Shown here in pieces: positions 14,776 to 25,767 of a stretch of 47,224 bases of DNA. Position 1 is the first letter of the stretch; each line of letters starts with the position of its first letter. The stretch lies in the NCBI GenBank assembly GCA_036381035.1, contig DASVDQ010000033.1:1-47224 (forward strand), read 5' to 3'. Source of the DNA: Trueperaceae bacterium (GTDB taxonomy: Bacteria; Deinococcota; Deinococci; Deinococcales; Trueperaceae). Position numbers and translations under genes: made by a program. The notes under the pieces were generated by a model, which had not been told where the DNA came from, did not search any database, and worked only from the letters and a program-made list of their open reading frames with translations.

Positions 14776-16728
14776 CTACGCGCCCACCAGGTCGGTGAGC
14801 TCGTGCCACTCCTCCATCAGTTCGAGCAGGCGCGCCTCCAGCGCGGCGTGGCGCTCCCCCAAGGCGGCGATGACCTCGGCGCGGGTGGGCGGCGGCCCCG
14901 CCCGCGAGGCGAGCTCGGGGACCAGCGCGATGGCGTCGTCATCGAGGCTCGAGAGGCCCCCGCCGATGCGCTCCAGCTCGTCCTCCACCTCGGCGATGCG
15001 AGCCTCGAGCTCCGCGAGGTCCCGCCTCAGACGCCACGGGCTGCGTCCGGCGAAGCGTCCGCCCGCCGGCGCCCGTGGAGCGGCCGGACGGGCGGGCCCT
15101 GCGGGCAGCGGCTGCGCCACGGCGTCGCCGGCTCTCTCCCGCCGCTTCCTCCAGTAGAAAGACCAGTCTCCCTCGTAGTCGCGGAAGGCCCCGCCGTCCA
15201 CCTCCCAGACGCGGTCCACGAGGTCCGCGAGGAAGCGCCTGTCGTGCGACACGACGAGCAGCGTGCCACGGTAGGCGCGCAGGGCGTCCTCGAGCGCCTC
15301 GATCATCTCGACGTCGAGGTGGTTCGTCGGCTCGTCGAGGACCAGCAGGTTGTGGCGGCCGAGGGTCAGGAGCAGCAGCGCCAGGCGCGCCCGCTCGCCT
15401 CCCGAGAGGTCCCTGACCTTCTTGAACTGCGCCTCGTAGGGGAACATGAAGCGGCCCAGAGCGTCGTGGGCCTCGCGGTCGCCCATGCGCCTCAGCAGCT
15501 CCTCGAACAGGGTGGCTTCGTCGTCCACGCCGCGCAGGTCCTGGTCGTAGTAGCCCAGGCGGACGCGCGCGCCCGTGGTCACCGACGCGCGCGGGTCGAG
15601 AGAGGGCAGCTCGCCGAGGAGCGTGCGCAGGAACGTCGTCTTCCCCGCCCCGTTCGGGCCCACCAGCGCGACGCGGTCGCCGCGCCGCAGCTCCACGGAC
15701 ACGTCCTCGAAGAGCGTGCGGTCGAACCTCTGCGTGAGGTGCCTGGCCGTGAGGACGATGTCGCCCGACTCGTCGCAGTCGAACGCGAAGCGCGTGGTGC
15801 GCTCCGGGCGCGGCACCTCGTCGACCATCCGCGCGTCGAAGCGCTCGGCGCGGCCCAGCATGGCCTTGGCGCGCCTGTGCAGCTTCGCGTTCTGCCCCGC
15901 CCAGCGCTTCATCTGCTCGGCCGCGGCGTGCAGCCTGGCGCTCTCGCGCTCCTGGTTCGCGCGGGTGGCGGCCTGGACCCTCTCGGCCTCCTCGCGCGCG
16001 GCGCGGTAGGCGCTGGGGTTGCCCGCGCCGACCCTCAGCTCGCCGCGGGCGACCTCGGCGGTCGTGTCGCAGGCGGCGTCGAGGAACGCCCTGTCGTGCG
16101 AGACGACCACGGCGGCGCCGGGGTAGCGGGCGAGGTGGCCCTCGAGCCAGGCCCGCATGTCCATGTCGAGGTGGTTCGTGGGCTCGTCGAGGAGCAGTAC
16201 GTCGGGCTGCTTCATCAGCAGGCGGGCCAGGCCCAGGCGCGTGCGCTCGCCGCCGGAGAGGTCGCGCACCCTGTCGTCGTGGCGCGCGGCGAACCCGAGG
16301 GCGTGGAGCACGGCGTCGCGCCGCGCCCGCCGCGAGTAGCCGCCGCGCCGCTCGAAGACGGCATGGAGGCGCTCCCAGCGCTCGAACCTCTCCGGGTCGT
16401 CGAGGCCGGCGGCCTCCAGGGACGAGAGCTCGCCCTCGAGGTCGTCGAGCTCGGCGAAGGCGGCGTCGGCGACGCTCCTGACCGTGTCGCCGGGGCCGAA
16501 CTCCGGGTCCTGGTCGAGGAGGCCGAGGACGACGCCCCTGGCCCGCACGACCTGGCCCTTGTCGGGCTCCTCGAGGCCCATGAGTAGGCGCAGCACGGTC
16601 GACTTGCCCGAGCCGTTGCGGCCGATGAGGGCCAGCCTCTGACCCTCATGCACCTCGAGAGACGCGTCGCGGAGCACGACCTGCTCGCCGTAGGCCTTCT
16701 CCACGCCGCTCAGGGCCACGAGCGACAT
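14776..16728 (-). CDS. ABC-F family ATPase
   Basis: 650 aa with two ABC domains in one chain and no membrane segments. Walker A sites are GRNGSGKST (about residues 36-44) and GPNGAGKTT (about 355); signatures are LSGGERTRLGLARLL and LSGGERARLALLLL; both DEPTNHLD Walker B sites are present. The linker between the domains is long and basic. The C-terminal part (about 560-650) is Arg/Ala-rich and then a predicted coiled coil (ELEARIAEVEDELERIGG), as in Uup or YdiF-like members. ABC-F proteins bind the ribosomal E site and help with stalling or antibiotic protection. A TAGAAT -10 stands 8 nt before the ATG, so it is probably transcribed leaderless. Confidence 0.95.
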   Translation of the reverse strand: MSLVALSGVEKAYGEQVVLRDASLEVHEGQRLALIGRNGSGKSTVLRLLMGLEEPDKGQVVRARGVVLGLLDQDPEFGPGDTVRSVADAAFAELDDLEGELSSLEAAGLDDPERFERWERLHAVFERRGGYSRRARRDAVLHALGFAARHDDRVRDLSGGERTRLGLARLLMKQPDVLLLDEPTNHLDMDMRAWLEGHLARYPGAAVVVSHDRAFLDAACDTTAEVARGELRVGAGNPSAYRAAREEAERVQAATRANQERESARLHAAAEQMKRWAGQNAKLHRRAKAMLGRAERFDARMVDEVPRPERTTRFAFDCDESGDIVLTARHLTQRFDRTLFEDVSVELRRGDRVALVGPNGAGKTTFLRTLLGELPSLDPRASVTTGARVRLGYYDQDLRGVDDEATLFEELLRRMGDREAHDALGRFMFPYEAQFKKVRDLSGGERARLALLLLTLGRHNLLVLDEPTNHLDVEMIEALEDALRAYRGTLLVVSHDRRFLADLVDRVWEVDGGAFRDYEGDWSFYWRKRRERAGDAVAQPLPAGPARPAAPRAPAGGRFAGRSPWRLRRDLAELEARIAEVEDELERIGGGLSSLDDDAIALVPELASRAGPPPTRAEVIAALGERHAALEARLLELMEEWHELTDLVGA

Positions 16729-16736
16729 GACGCACG

Positions 16737-16742
16737 ATTCTA
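16737..16742 (-). promoter_or_regulatory. -10 element before the ABC-F gene
   Basis: TAGAAT on the minus strand, 8 nt before the ATG at 16728; predicts a leaderless or near-leaderless transcript. Confidence 0.55.
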
Positions 16743-16745
16743 GCA

Positions 16746-16857
16746 GCGGGGCCGCCCCGCGCAGGGAGCGGCGCAGACGCGCGGGACGCGAGCGGGGGGC
16801 GGCGCGCGTCCTCTCGACCCCCTGCGAACGGCGGGGCCGCCCCCCTCAGGGAGCGGC
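16746..16857. repeat. Pair of 27-bp direct repeats
   Basis: Copies at 16746-16772 and 16831-16857 agree at 24 of 27 positions; each begins GCGGGGCCGCCCC and ends CAGGGAGCGGC, differing only in the three bases between. They fill the gap between the UgpC-type gene and the ABC-F gene. Each can fold into a hairpin. Confidence 0.75.
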
Positions 16858-16860
16858 CCC
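16833..16860 (-). terminator. Probable terminator after the UgpC-type ATPase gene
   Basis: GGGGCCGC (16833-16840) pairs with GCGGCCCC (16853-16860): 8 bp with a 12-nt loop, about 20 nt past the stop at 16882. No T-tract. Confidence 0.5.
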
Positions 16861-16881
16861 GACCCGTCGCGCCGAGCCGGC

Positions 16882-17976
<1,095 letters not shown>

Positions 17977-18072
17977 GCTGCCTCCGGTGCCGGAGCGGCC
18001 GGCGCCGCCGCGCCCCTGCCGCCCGCTCTCGTTCGCTCGGTGCGAGGGTAGCATCCGCCCCCGGGCGCGCGC

Positions 18073-18102
18073 TTGCTGGTTGACCTCGATCCGGTCTAGA
18101 TT
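18073..18102 (+). promoter_or_regulatory. Promoter of the toxin-antitoxin operon
   Basis: -35 TTGCTG (18073-18078), 18-nt spacer, -10 TAGATT (18097-18102), 9 nt before the antitoxin ATG. The transcript would be nearly leaderless. A TTGACC inside the spacer may be part of an operator. Confidence 0.55.
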
Positions 18103-18111
18103 CGGTCCACC

Positions 18112-18378
18112 ATGAGGCTGACAGGCAGGGTCCGCTCGATCAGCTACCTCAAGGCGCACGCCGCCGCCTGCGTGCGCGACGTCGCCGAGAGCCAGGAGCC
18201 GCTGGTGATCACGCAGAACGGCGAGGCGCGGGCCGTGCTCCTCGACGTCGCGACCTTCGACCAGCTCCAGGAGACGGCGGCGCTCCTCAAGCTGCTGTCC
18301 CTGGCGGACAGGCAGGTCGAGGAGGGCATGCTCGAGCCCGCCGCCGAGTCGATAGCCGCCTACAGGGTCGAAGGGTGA
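18112..18378 (+). CDS. Phd/YefM-type antitoxin
   Basis: 88 aa. The N-terminal Phd fold is recognisable: VRSISYLKAHAAACVRDVAE then EPLVITQNGEARAVLLDV and FDQLQETAALLKLLSLAD; the C-terminal 25 residues are acidic and would be the toxin-neutralising arm. Antitoxins of this family bind their own promoter as dimers and repress it, together with the toxin. Downstream is a ParE/RelE-like gene, 70 nt away, confirming the pair. Start ATG 18112 follows the TAGATT -10 by 9 nt. Confidence 0.9.
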   Translation: MRLTGRVRSISYLKAHAAACVRDVAESQEPLVITQNGEARAVLLDVATFDQLQETAALLKLLSLADRQVEEGMLEPAAESIAAYRVEG

Positions 18379-18448
18379 GGGGCGTGGGCGGCCGCGCCTG
18401 GCGCTCGGGCACCCCGCGGACGGACGCGGTCCGGAGGACCGCCGCCCC

Positions 18449-18778
18449 GTGACGCGCCGCGTCCTCCTCACCGACGGCGCCGCCCGTGACCTCGACGAGT
18501 GGTACGCGGCCGCCTACGCCCGCGGCGGGCCTGCCGCGGCGTCCCGGGCCCTCGACCTCATCGAGCAGGTCGTGGGGCGCCTCGCCGCCGGCGACGTGCG
18601 CGACGAGCCGCTGCCGCAGCTCCGGGAGCTCGGCATCACGGCGGAGCGCCAGGTGGTCACGAGCGACGGGCTGCGCGTCGTCTACCGCGCCTCGGGCGAC
18701 AGCGTCGTGGTCGTGCTGATGGCGCCCGTGGCACGGTCGTTCCAGTCGCTGCTGCAGCGCCGGCTCCTCGACGCCTGA
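18449..18778 (+). CDS. ParE/RelE-superfamily toxin
   Basis: 109 aa. The ParE/RelE pattern is seen: RVLLTDGAARDLDEWYAAAY at the start, then helix AASRALDLIEQVVGRLAAG, a strand-turn block ELGITAERQVVTSDGLRVVY and the end VVVVLMAPVARSF. ParE toxins poison DNA gyrase and RelE cleaves ribosomal mRNA; sequence alone does not separate them, though the lack of the usual RelE basic/His cluster fits ParE better. Start is GTG 18449; the frame has no earlier start after the antitoxin stop, so the 70-nt gap is real. A strong hairpin follows the stop. Confidence 0.85.
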   Translation: MTRRVLLTDGAARDLDEWYAAAYARGGPAAASRALDLIEQVVGRLAAGDVRDEPLPQLRELGITAERQVVTSDGLRVVYRASGDSVVVVLMAPVARSFQSLLQRRLLDA

Positions 18779-18780
18779 GG

Positions 18781-18802
18781 CGCCCCGCGTCGCCGCGGGG
18801 CG
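18781..18802 (+). terminator. Terminator hairpin after the toxin gene
   Basis: CGCCCCGCG (18781-18789) pairs perfectly with CGCGGGGCG (18794-18802), 4-nt loop, 2 nt after the toxin stop codon. Confidence 0.6.
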
Positions 18803-18883
18803 ACCCGGCGGCGGCCCGCAGGGAGGGCGCTCCATCCCCTCCGGCCCCACACCGCGCGACCCGGCGCGAGCGTGGCCGGCTGG

Positions 18884-18889
18884 TACACT
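18884..18889 (+). promoter_or_regulatory. -10 element before the LuxR-type regulator
   Basis: TACACT, 8 nt before the ATG at 18898 (within TGGTACACTC). Predicts a leaderless mRNA; no Shine-Dalgarno sequence is present. Confidence 0.55.
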
Positions 18890-18897
18890 CGCGGCCG

Positions 18898-20529
18898 ATG
18901 TCGGACGCCCCTGACCTCCTCAGGGGTCGAGAGGCCATGCGCGCCGGGTCCTGGGCCGACGCCTACGAGGCGTTCTCGCGCGCCGACGCCAACGTCCCCC
19001 TGTCAGCACCCGACCTCGAGTCCTGGGCGGCCTGCGCCTACATGCTCGGGCGCGAGGAGGAGTACGAGGCGCTCCTCGACAGGGCGCACCTGCGCTACCT
19101 CGACCTCGGCGACACCGTGCGCGCCGCCTACTGCGTCTGCTGGCTGGCGCTGAGCCTGGCGGGGGCGGGCGCCGTCGCCCAGGCGGGGGGCTGGTTCGCC
19201 CGCGCCAGGCGGCTGATCGCCGGCGTGGACGAGGAGACCGTGGTGCACGGGTACCTCGCCCTGGCCGACGCCATGAGCGCCGTGGCGGCGCGACGCGACG
19301 ACGAGGCGATGCGAGTCGGCGGCAGGGCGGTGGAGATCGGCATGAGGTTCTCCGACCCCAACCTCACGGCCCTGGCCCTCCAGCTCATGGGGCGGGTCGA
19401 GCTGAGGCGCGGCAACACCGACGCGGGCCTCACGCTGCTCGACGAGGCGATGGTCACCGTCGCGTCGGGGTCGCTGATGCCGGCCGTGGCGGGCATCGTC
19501 TACTGCAGCGTCATCGACGGCTGCCGCTCGGCGTACGCGATAAGGCGCGTGCACGAGTGGACCGAGGCCCTCACGCGCTGGTGCGAGCGCCAGCCGCAGC
19601 TGGTGACGTTCACCGGCGAGTGCCGCGTGGCCAGGGCCGAGATGCTGGTCCTGCGCGGCGACTGGGACTCCGCGCTCGCCGAGGCGGGCCGCGCCGTCGA
19701 GCGCGTCCACCCGTGGGTGGCTAACCGCGTGGCGGCGGCCGCGGCGTACCAGCGCGGCGAGGTGGCCCGCCTGCGGGGCGACCTCGCCGAGGCCGAGCGC
19801 GCCTACGAGGAGGCGGCCAGGGCCGGGGGAAGGACCCAGCCCGGCCTCGCGCTGCTGCGCCTGGCCCAGGGCGCCGACCACGTGGCCGCGCAGGCCCTGG
19901 ACCGCGCCCTGGGCGAGACCACCGACCCGCTAGCCCACGCGCGGCTGCTACCGGCGAAGGTCGAGGTCGCCCTGGCACGGGGTCAGGTGGAGGAGGCGCG
20001 GGCGTCCGCCGCGGAGCTCGGCGAGGTCGCCGCGGCCTTCGGGTCGCAGGCGCTCCAGGCGCTGGCCGACCAGGCCGCGGGCGCCGTCGAGCTGGCCGCC
20101 GGCGACGCCGCCGCGGCCGCCGCGAGGCTCCGCCGTGCCGTCGACGCCTGGCACGAGCTGGTCGCGCCCTACGAGGCGGCGCGGGCCAGGGCGCTGCTGG
20201 GCGAGGCCTTCAGGTCACTCGGCGACGAGGAGGGCGCCGAGCTGGAGCTCGACGCCGCGCGTGCCGTCTTCGAGGAGCTGGGCGCGAGGCCGGACCTGGA
20301 GAGGCTCGAGGCGTCGTCGGGCGTCCGCGCGGCCGGCCACGGCCTGAGCCCGCGCGAGCTGGAGGTGCTGGCCCTCCTCGCCCGCGGCGACACGAACAGG
20401 GCGATCGCCGGCCGCCTGGGGATCAGCGAGCGCACCGTCGACAGGCACGTGAGCAACATCTTCGACAAGCTCGGCGTGGCGTCGCGCGCCGAGGCCGCTG
20501 CCTACGCGGCGCGCCACGGCCTGGGCTGA
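18898..20529 (+). CDS. TPR-containing LuxR-family transcriptional regulator
   Basis: 543 aa. Residues 1-470 are an alpha-helical, tetratricopeptide-like solenoid, very rich in Ala/Glu/Arg (for example [40 protein letters not shown]). Residues about 480-543 are a GerE/LuxR helix-turn-helix: [40 protein letters not shown]. There is no response-regulator receiver domain and no obvious ATP-binding loop, so it is not a full MalT/LAL protein; the TPR part probably senses a partner protein or ligand. It is transcribed alone from a leaderless promoter. The next gene on the same strand (a flavin monooxygenase) starts 145 nt later with its own Shine-Dalgarno and could be a target. Confidence 0.88.
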   Translation: MSDAPDLLRGREAMRAGSWADAYEAFSRADANVPLSAPDLESWAACAYMLGREEEYEALLDRAHLRYLDLGDTVRAAYCVCWLALSLAGAGAVAQAGGWFARARRLIAGVDEETVVHGYLALADAMSAVAARRDDEAMRVGGRAVEIGMRFSDPNLTALALQLMGRVELRRGNTDAGLTLLDEAMVTVASGSLMPAVAGIVYCSVIDGCRSAYAIRRVHEWTEALTRWCERQPQLVTFTGECRVARAEMLVLRGDWDSALAEAGRAVERVHPWVANRVAAAAAYQRGEVARLRGDLAEAERAYEEAARAGGRTQPGLALLRLAQGADHVAAQALDRALGETTDPLAHARLLPAKVEVALARGQVEEARASAAELGEVAAAFGSQALQALADQAAGAVELAAGDAAAAAARLRRAVDAWHELVAPYEAARARALLGEAFRSLGDEEGAELELDAARAVFEELGARPDLERLEASSGVRAAGHGLSPRELEVLALLARGDTNRAIAGRLGISERTVDRHVSNIFDKLGVASRAEAAAYAARHGLG

Positions 20530-20674
20530 GCTGGCCAGGACTACCCATACGTCGCCGCGAGGGCGCTGGGTGGTCTCGCCGATGTGCCGTCCCTGACCTC
20601 GGCACTACCTTCCCCCCAGCGGCAGGTCACCCGCCGCAGCTGAGCGCGGGCGACCGGCCGAGGGAGGTAGAGAG

Positions 20675-21862
20675 ATGACCACAGACCTGTTGGACGCGTT
20701 CGGCGAGGGCCGGCGGCCGCGCGTGCGCGAGGCCGGGACGGAGCGGTTCGACACCGTCGTCATCGGCGGCGGGCAGGCGGGCCTGTCGGTGGGCTACCAC
20801 CTCAAGCGCCGCGGCGTGAGCGACTTCGTGATCCTCGACGCCGAGAAGCGCACCGGGGACGTCTGGCGCCGCCGCTGGGACTCGCTGCGGCTGTTCACGC
20901 CGGCGGCCTTCGACTCGCTCGACGGCATGCCCTACCCGGCACCGCGCTGGCACTTCCCCACGAAGGACGAGTTCGCCGACTACCTGGAGGCGTACGCGCG
21001 GCGCTTCGAGCTGCCCGTGCGTCACGGCACCCGCGTCGACCGGTTGACCCGGGGCGGCGAGGGCTTCGTGGTGGCGGCGGGGGACCGCCGGTTCGAGGCG
21101 CGCAACGTCGTGGTCGCGATGTCGAACTTCCAGCGGCCGAAGATCCCCGGGTTCGCCGCCGACCTCTCGCCGCGCATCGTGCAGCTCCACTCGAGCGAGT
21201 ACCGGAGGCCGGAGCAGCTCCCGGAAGACGGCGACGTGCTGGTGGTGGGCGCCGGGAACTCGGGCGCAGAGATCGCCATCGAGCTCGCGAAGTCGCGCCG
21301 CGTGATCCTCTCCGGCCGCCACCCCGGCGAGCTGCCGTTCGACGTCTTCAGCAGGGCCGCCCACGCCGGCCTCCTGCACCTGGTCATCAAGGGCGTGTTC
21401 CACAACGTGCTCACCGTCGACACGCCCATCGGCCGCCGCGTCAGGCGCAACGCCAAGGACCACTCCGGGCCGCTCATCAGGACGAAGTCGCGGCAGCTCG
21501 CGGACGCCGGCGTGGAGCGCGTGGGGCGCGTGACGGGCGTGAGGGACGGCCGACCCGTGCTGGAGGACGGCACCGCGCTCGACGTGTCCGCCATCGTCTG
21601 GTGCACCGGCTTCCGGCCGGGCTTCGAGTGGATCGACCTGCCGCTGCGCTTCGAGCCGAACGGGTTCCCGGCGCAGCACAAGGGCGCGGCGGAGGGCGTC
21701 CCCGGCCTCTACTTCGTGGGGCTGCACTTCCTCTACGCGTTCTCGTCGACGATGATCCACGGCGTCGGCAGGGACGCGAGGAGGGTGGCGGAGGCCATCG
21801 CCGCGCGGCGCGTCGCCGCCGGTGCCGACCGTGAGGCCGCCCCCGCACCCGTGGCGGCGTGA
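20675..21862 (+). CDS. Flavin-containing monooxygenase-like NAD(P)/FAD oxidoreductase
   Basis: 395 aa. An N-terminal FAD-binding Rossmann motif VVIGGGQAGLSVGYHLKRRG (about residues 29-48) and a second NADPH-binding motif VLVVGAGNSGAEIAIELAKS (about 189-208) are clear. Between them is RRWDSLRLFTPAAFDSLDGM; later VWCTGFRPGFEWID and YFVGLHFLYAFSSTMIHGVG. Members are class B flavoprotein monooxygenases or related enzymes such as CzcO-like proteins. The ATG is preceded by GGGAGGTAG at 8 nt. A bidirectional terminator follows. Substrate unknown. Confidence 0.92.
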   Translation: MTTDLLDAFGEGRRPRVREAGTERFDTVVIGGGQAGLSVGYHLKRRGVSDFVILDAEKRTGDVWRRRWDSLRLFTPAAFDSLDGMPYPAPRWHFPTKDEFADYLEAYARRFELPVRHGTRVDRLTRGGEGFVVAAGDRRFEARNVVVAMSNFQRPKIPGFAADLSPRIVQLHSSEYRRPEQLPEDGDVLVVGAGNSGAEIAIELAKSRRVILSGRHPGELPFDVFSRAAHAGLLHLVIKGVFHNVLTVDTPIGRRVRRNAKDHSGPLIRTKSRQLADAGVERVGRVTGVRDGRPVLEDGTALDVSAIVWCTGFRPGFEWIDLPLRFEPNGFPAQHKGAAEGVPGLYFVGLHFLYAFSSTMIHGVGRDARRVAEAIAARRVAAGADREAAPAPVAA

Positions 21863-21897
21863 GCTCGCGCCAGCCGGGCCGCCGCGAGCACGAAAGC

Positions 21898-21928
21898 GGG
21901 CCCGCCGCTCCTCGTGAGCGGCGGGCCC
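21898..21928. terminator. Bidirectional terminator between the monooxygenase gene and ssrA
   Basis: GGGCCCGCCGCTC (21898-21910) pairs perfectly with GAGCGGCGGGCCC (21916-21928): 13 bp and a 5-nt loop. It lies between two convergent transcripts, 4 nt from the 3' end of tmRNA, so it can stop both. Confidence 0.75.
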
Positions 21929-21931
21929 TGG

Positions 21932-22291
21932 TGGTGGAGGCGGCGGGAGTCGAACCCGCGTCCGGAACCGCCTCGACCGTGCGTCTACGCGCGTAGCCAC
22001 CGATCGCTTGTCGGCGGGGCCCGAGCTCCGTGGCCGGCTCTTGGGACCCGCTTACGCGTCTAAGCTCTCACCCCTCGGCCGACGCGCGAGCCTCGGGGCC
22101 AGCCCGCTTCAGGTCGTTCGCACCGGCGAGCCACGGGCGGGGCTTCCGGGGAACGCTAGCTGCGGTTAAGCAGCCAGAGCGTAGGTGTTGTTGCCAGTTA
22201 TGGCGCGGCAGGATTGTTGACGCGGCCAACTGCCATCCGCGGCGCGCAGCAACGGCCTCGGTACCGGCCCCGTCAAGGCCGTGTCGCCCCC
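21932..22291 (-). ncRNA. ssrA: Transfer-messenger RNA (tmRNA)
   Basis: About 360 nt. The 5' end GGGGGCG (22291-22285) pairs with CGCCTCC near the 3' end to give a 7-bp acceptor stem, followed by A and CCA (ending at 21932). The T-arm GGTTCGACTCCC is beside it. In the middle is the tag reading frame: GGC at 22195 to the TAA at 22168-22166 encodes GNNTYALAA, ending in the ALAA degradation signal. CCA is encoded. tmRNA rescues ribosomes stalled on broken mRNA and tags the product for ClpXP. The tag is close to the Deinococcus tag, which supports a Deinococcota origin. Ends are exact only to a few bases. Confidence 0.96.
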
Positions 22292-22337
22292 GAGCGTGGC
22301 TGCCGGCGGGCCACCTACGAGAACCCGCGCACCGGAA

Positions 22338-22345
22338 AGTATACT
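22338..22345. promoter_or_regulatory. Overlapping divergent -10 elements of ssrA and the BMP-type ABC gene
   Basis: AGTATACT is a perfect palindrome, so TATACT (22340-22345) reads towards the ABC gene, 5 nt before its ATG, and TATACT (22343-22338) reads towards ssrA, about 47 nt before its mature 5' end. The two -10 boxes overlap, so initiation in one direction should exclude the other. The gap to ssrA fits a precursor trimmed by RNase P. Confidence 0.55.
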
Positions 22346-22350
22346 TCGGC

Positions 22351-23931
<1,581 letters not shown>

Positions 23932-24040
23932 GGCTCGGTCCGCAGCGTCCGGGCAGGCCGCGGGCCGAGGCTGCCGGCCCGGCCCCGGCCGGTTCGCGCG
24001 CGCCCCGGGTCGGCTGGGCGAGGTGTCTTCCACCGGCCCT

Positions 24041-24290
24041 CAAGTCACTATCCCGAGCTCGAGATACTGGCTCCGGGCGTCCCGCCCTCGGCAACGTCGT
24101 CCAGACGAACGATGCGGCATCGTGGCCGGTCTCGGTCTTCAGCACGTTTCCGGGATAGTCGCTGGCCGCCTACTATCCCGAAGCCGGGATATAGACCTAC
24201 GGCCTTCCGACCTCGGGAGCGTCGTCCTGGACGCGCTTCCCTCCCCTTCGGGCGCCTGGAGCCACCATCCCGCTCGCGAGATACCGACTT
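24041..24290. repeat. Hairpin-repeat cluster A
   Basis: Non-coding gap between convergent genes. Hairpins: 24041-24070 (TCAAGTCACTATCCCGAG then CTCGAGATACTGG), 24171-24193 (TATCCCG-AAGC-CGGGATA), 24264-24290 (ATCCCGCTCGCGAGATACCG), plus a half element CGGGATAGT at 24151-24159 that is a perfect inverted repeat of ACTATCCCG at 24172-24180. The sequence between hairpins also recurs: CCTCGG-n3-CGTCGTCC occurs at about 24085 and 24210, so a roughly 125-bp unit is duplicated. The same motif family occurs at 35408-35684. No coding signal was found in this 420-bp gap. Confidence 0.65.
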
Positions 24291-24315
24291 AGCGATCGCA
24301 GGAGACCCGCTGCAA

Positions 24316-24346
24316 GGGGTCCGGCGCCGCAGCGGCGGCGGACCCC
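24316..24346 (-). terminator. Terminator of pilin cluster 1
   Basis: GGGGTCCG (24316-24323) pairs with CGGACCCC (24339-24346), with an inner CGCCGC/GCGGCG stem. It lies 5 nt past the stop of the last pilin-cluster gene (24352). Confidence 0.65.
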
Positions 24347-24351
24347 ACCGC

Positions 24352-25767
24352 TCACCGCCGGCTGACCAGGACCAGCTCGAAGTCGCCGGGCTCGGTCAGC
24401 TCGGGGTTGATGATGGCCAGGCCGGCGTCGATGTCGAAGCTGCCGTTGACCCTGATGTCGTCCTTCGCGGCGATGCGCCCGCGGATCGTGCTGGAGCCGT
24501 TCTGCGTGAACCTGCCGCCCGCCACGGCGGCGAGGAACATGTCCGAGGAGCCGTTGACCGTGATGTCGCCCTCGGCTATCAGGGCGACGCCCACGCCCAC
24601 GGTCCCGTCGTCGAGCGGCGTGGCCTCGTAGCTACCGTTGATGGTGATGTCGCCCGCGGTCGCCAGCGTCGTGGTGCCCTCGTAGACCGCCGAGTTCGAG
24701 CCGTTGAGCGTGAGGCTCTCCTCGGCGTAGACGTTCACGTTCGTGAGCCTGTCGGCGCCGTTGGTCGAGAACCTGCCGTCGAAGGCGATGAAGGTGGCGT
24801 CGCGGGCCCGGAGGGCGCCGTTCACCGTGAAGTCGCCGCGCGAGACGATGTTCACGCCGTCGAGCGTGGTCGTGCCGTTGAAAGACGTGGCCTGGCTGTA
24901 CTCGAGGCACACGGTGGAGCCGGCGGGCAGCGCCGCGATGTCGGTGAGGAGCCGCGACACCGGGCTCGGCCGGCTGGTGTAGCGCAGGTCGCAGTCGATC
25001 CCGAACAGCGAGGAGTGGTCGGGGCCGTGCGAGATGGCGGCGAGCGCGGCGTCGCGGCGGGCCACGTAGTCCGGCGTGATCGTCACGGGGTCCGTCAGGT
25101 GGACGGGGACGCCGCCCTGGCAGATCCCCGGCTGCGCGGGGTTCACGCTGCAGCTGGCGCCGGGCGAGCCGGAGATAGGCACGGCGTCGCCGCTGACGGT
25201 CTCGGTCCTGGTGCAGACGCCGGTGGAGTCGCGCTCGATGCAGACGCTGAACTCCTGGCTGCCGTTGAGCGTGAAGCCCTCGTTCGCGTGTATGCCGGTG
25301 CTCACGTAGGAGCCTGAGCCGTTGCCGGTGAAGCTGCCCTCCGTGGCGATGCCGTAGTCGAAGAAGGTCGGCAGCCTGGTGGACCCCGACTCCATGGCCA
25401 CTAGCGCCTCCGACACGTACTCGGCGTCGCCCGGCGCCGTGCCCAGCACCGCCACGTAGGCGAGCGTGGGTGTGCGCCGCCGGTACGCCTGGAGCTCGTA
25501 GGTGGGCGAGAAGTCGACGCCGCTGATGCCCGGCAGCGTGAGCTCGGTCGGGAACTCGCCGTCCGCCTCGAACGCGCGCTGCAGCGCCACGAAGGCGGCG
25601 TTGAGCCCCGCCGCGGCGTTGTTGTCCGCCCGCGTGGCCGACCGCGCGTTCCCGGCGATGCCGAGGTTCATCTGCGTGAGGAACAGCGTGCCGAGGCCGA
25701 ACGCCACGAGCGCCGCCATCACGAGGAGCACCGACACTATCGCTATGCCCTGCTGCGGACGCTTCAT
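24352..25767 (-). CDS. ComZ/PilX-like large pilin-cluster protein with NGS-repeat solenoid
   Basis: 471 aa. The N-terminus MKRPQQGIAIVSVLLVMAAL is a PilX-like/type III-like leader with one membrane helix (about residues 8-30). About residues 165-470 carry a recurring beta motif around NGS/NGT: FTGNGSGSY, FTLNGSQEF, FTVNGALRA, LTLNGSNSA, ITINGSYEA, ITVNGSSDM, FTQNGSSTI, RVNGSFDID, spaced about 20-30 residues apart, as expected of a beta-solenoid. Cysteines pair in the middle (VCIERDSTGVCT). In Thermus the fourth gene of the pilA1-A2-A3-comZ locus encodes a large solenoid-bearing protein needed for DNA uptake; position and shape agree, but function here is inferred. ATG 25767 overlaps the previous stop (ATGA); the frame opens a little further upstream. 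Confidence 0.8.
   Translation of the reverse strand: MKRPQQGIAIVSVLLVMAALVAFGLGTLFLTQMNLGIAGNARSATRADNNAAAGLNAAFVALQRAFEADGEFPTELTLPGISGVDFSPTYELQAYRRRTPTLAYVAVLGTAPGDAEYVSEALVAMESGSTRLPTFFDYGIATEGSFTGNGSGSYVSTGIHANEGFTLNGSQEFSVCIERDSTGVCTRTETVSGDAVPISGSPGASCSVNPAQPGICQGGVPVHLTDPVTITPDYVARRDAALAAISHGPDHSSLFGIDCDLRYTSRPSPVSRLLTDIAALPAGSTVCLEYSQATSFNGTTTLDGVNIVSRGDFTVNGALRARDATFIAFDGRFSTNGADRLTNVNVYAEESLTLNGSNSAVYEGTTTLATAGDITINGSYEATPLDDGTVGVGVALIAEGDITVNGSSDMFLAAVAGGRFTQNGSSTIRGRIAAKDDIRVNGSFDIDAGLAIINPELTEPGDFELVLVSRR

Noticed and set aside
21932..21965. A tRNA gene suggested by the T-arm and CCA end
   Set aside because: No D-arm or anticodon arm fits; it is the 3' tRNA-like part of tmRNA.
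24041..24290. CRISPR array
   Set aside because: Units are palindromic, irregularly spaced, with related inter-unit sequence; no cas genes nearby.
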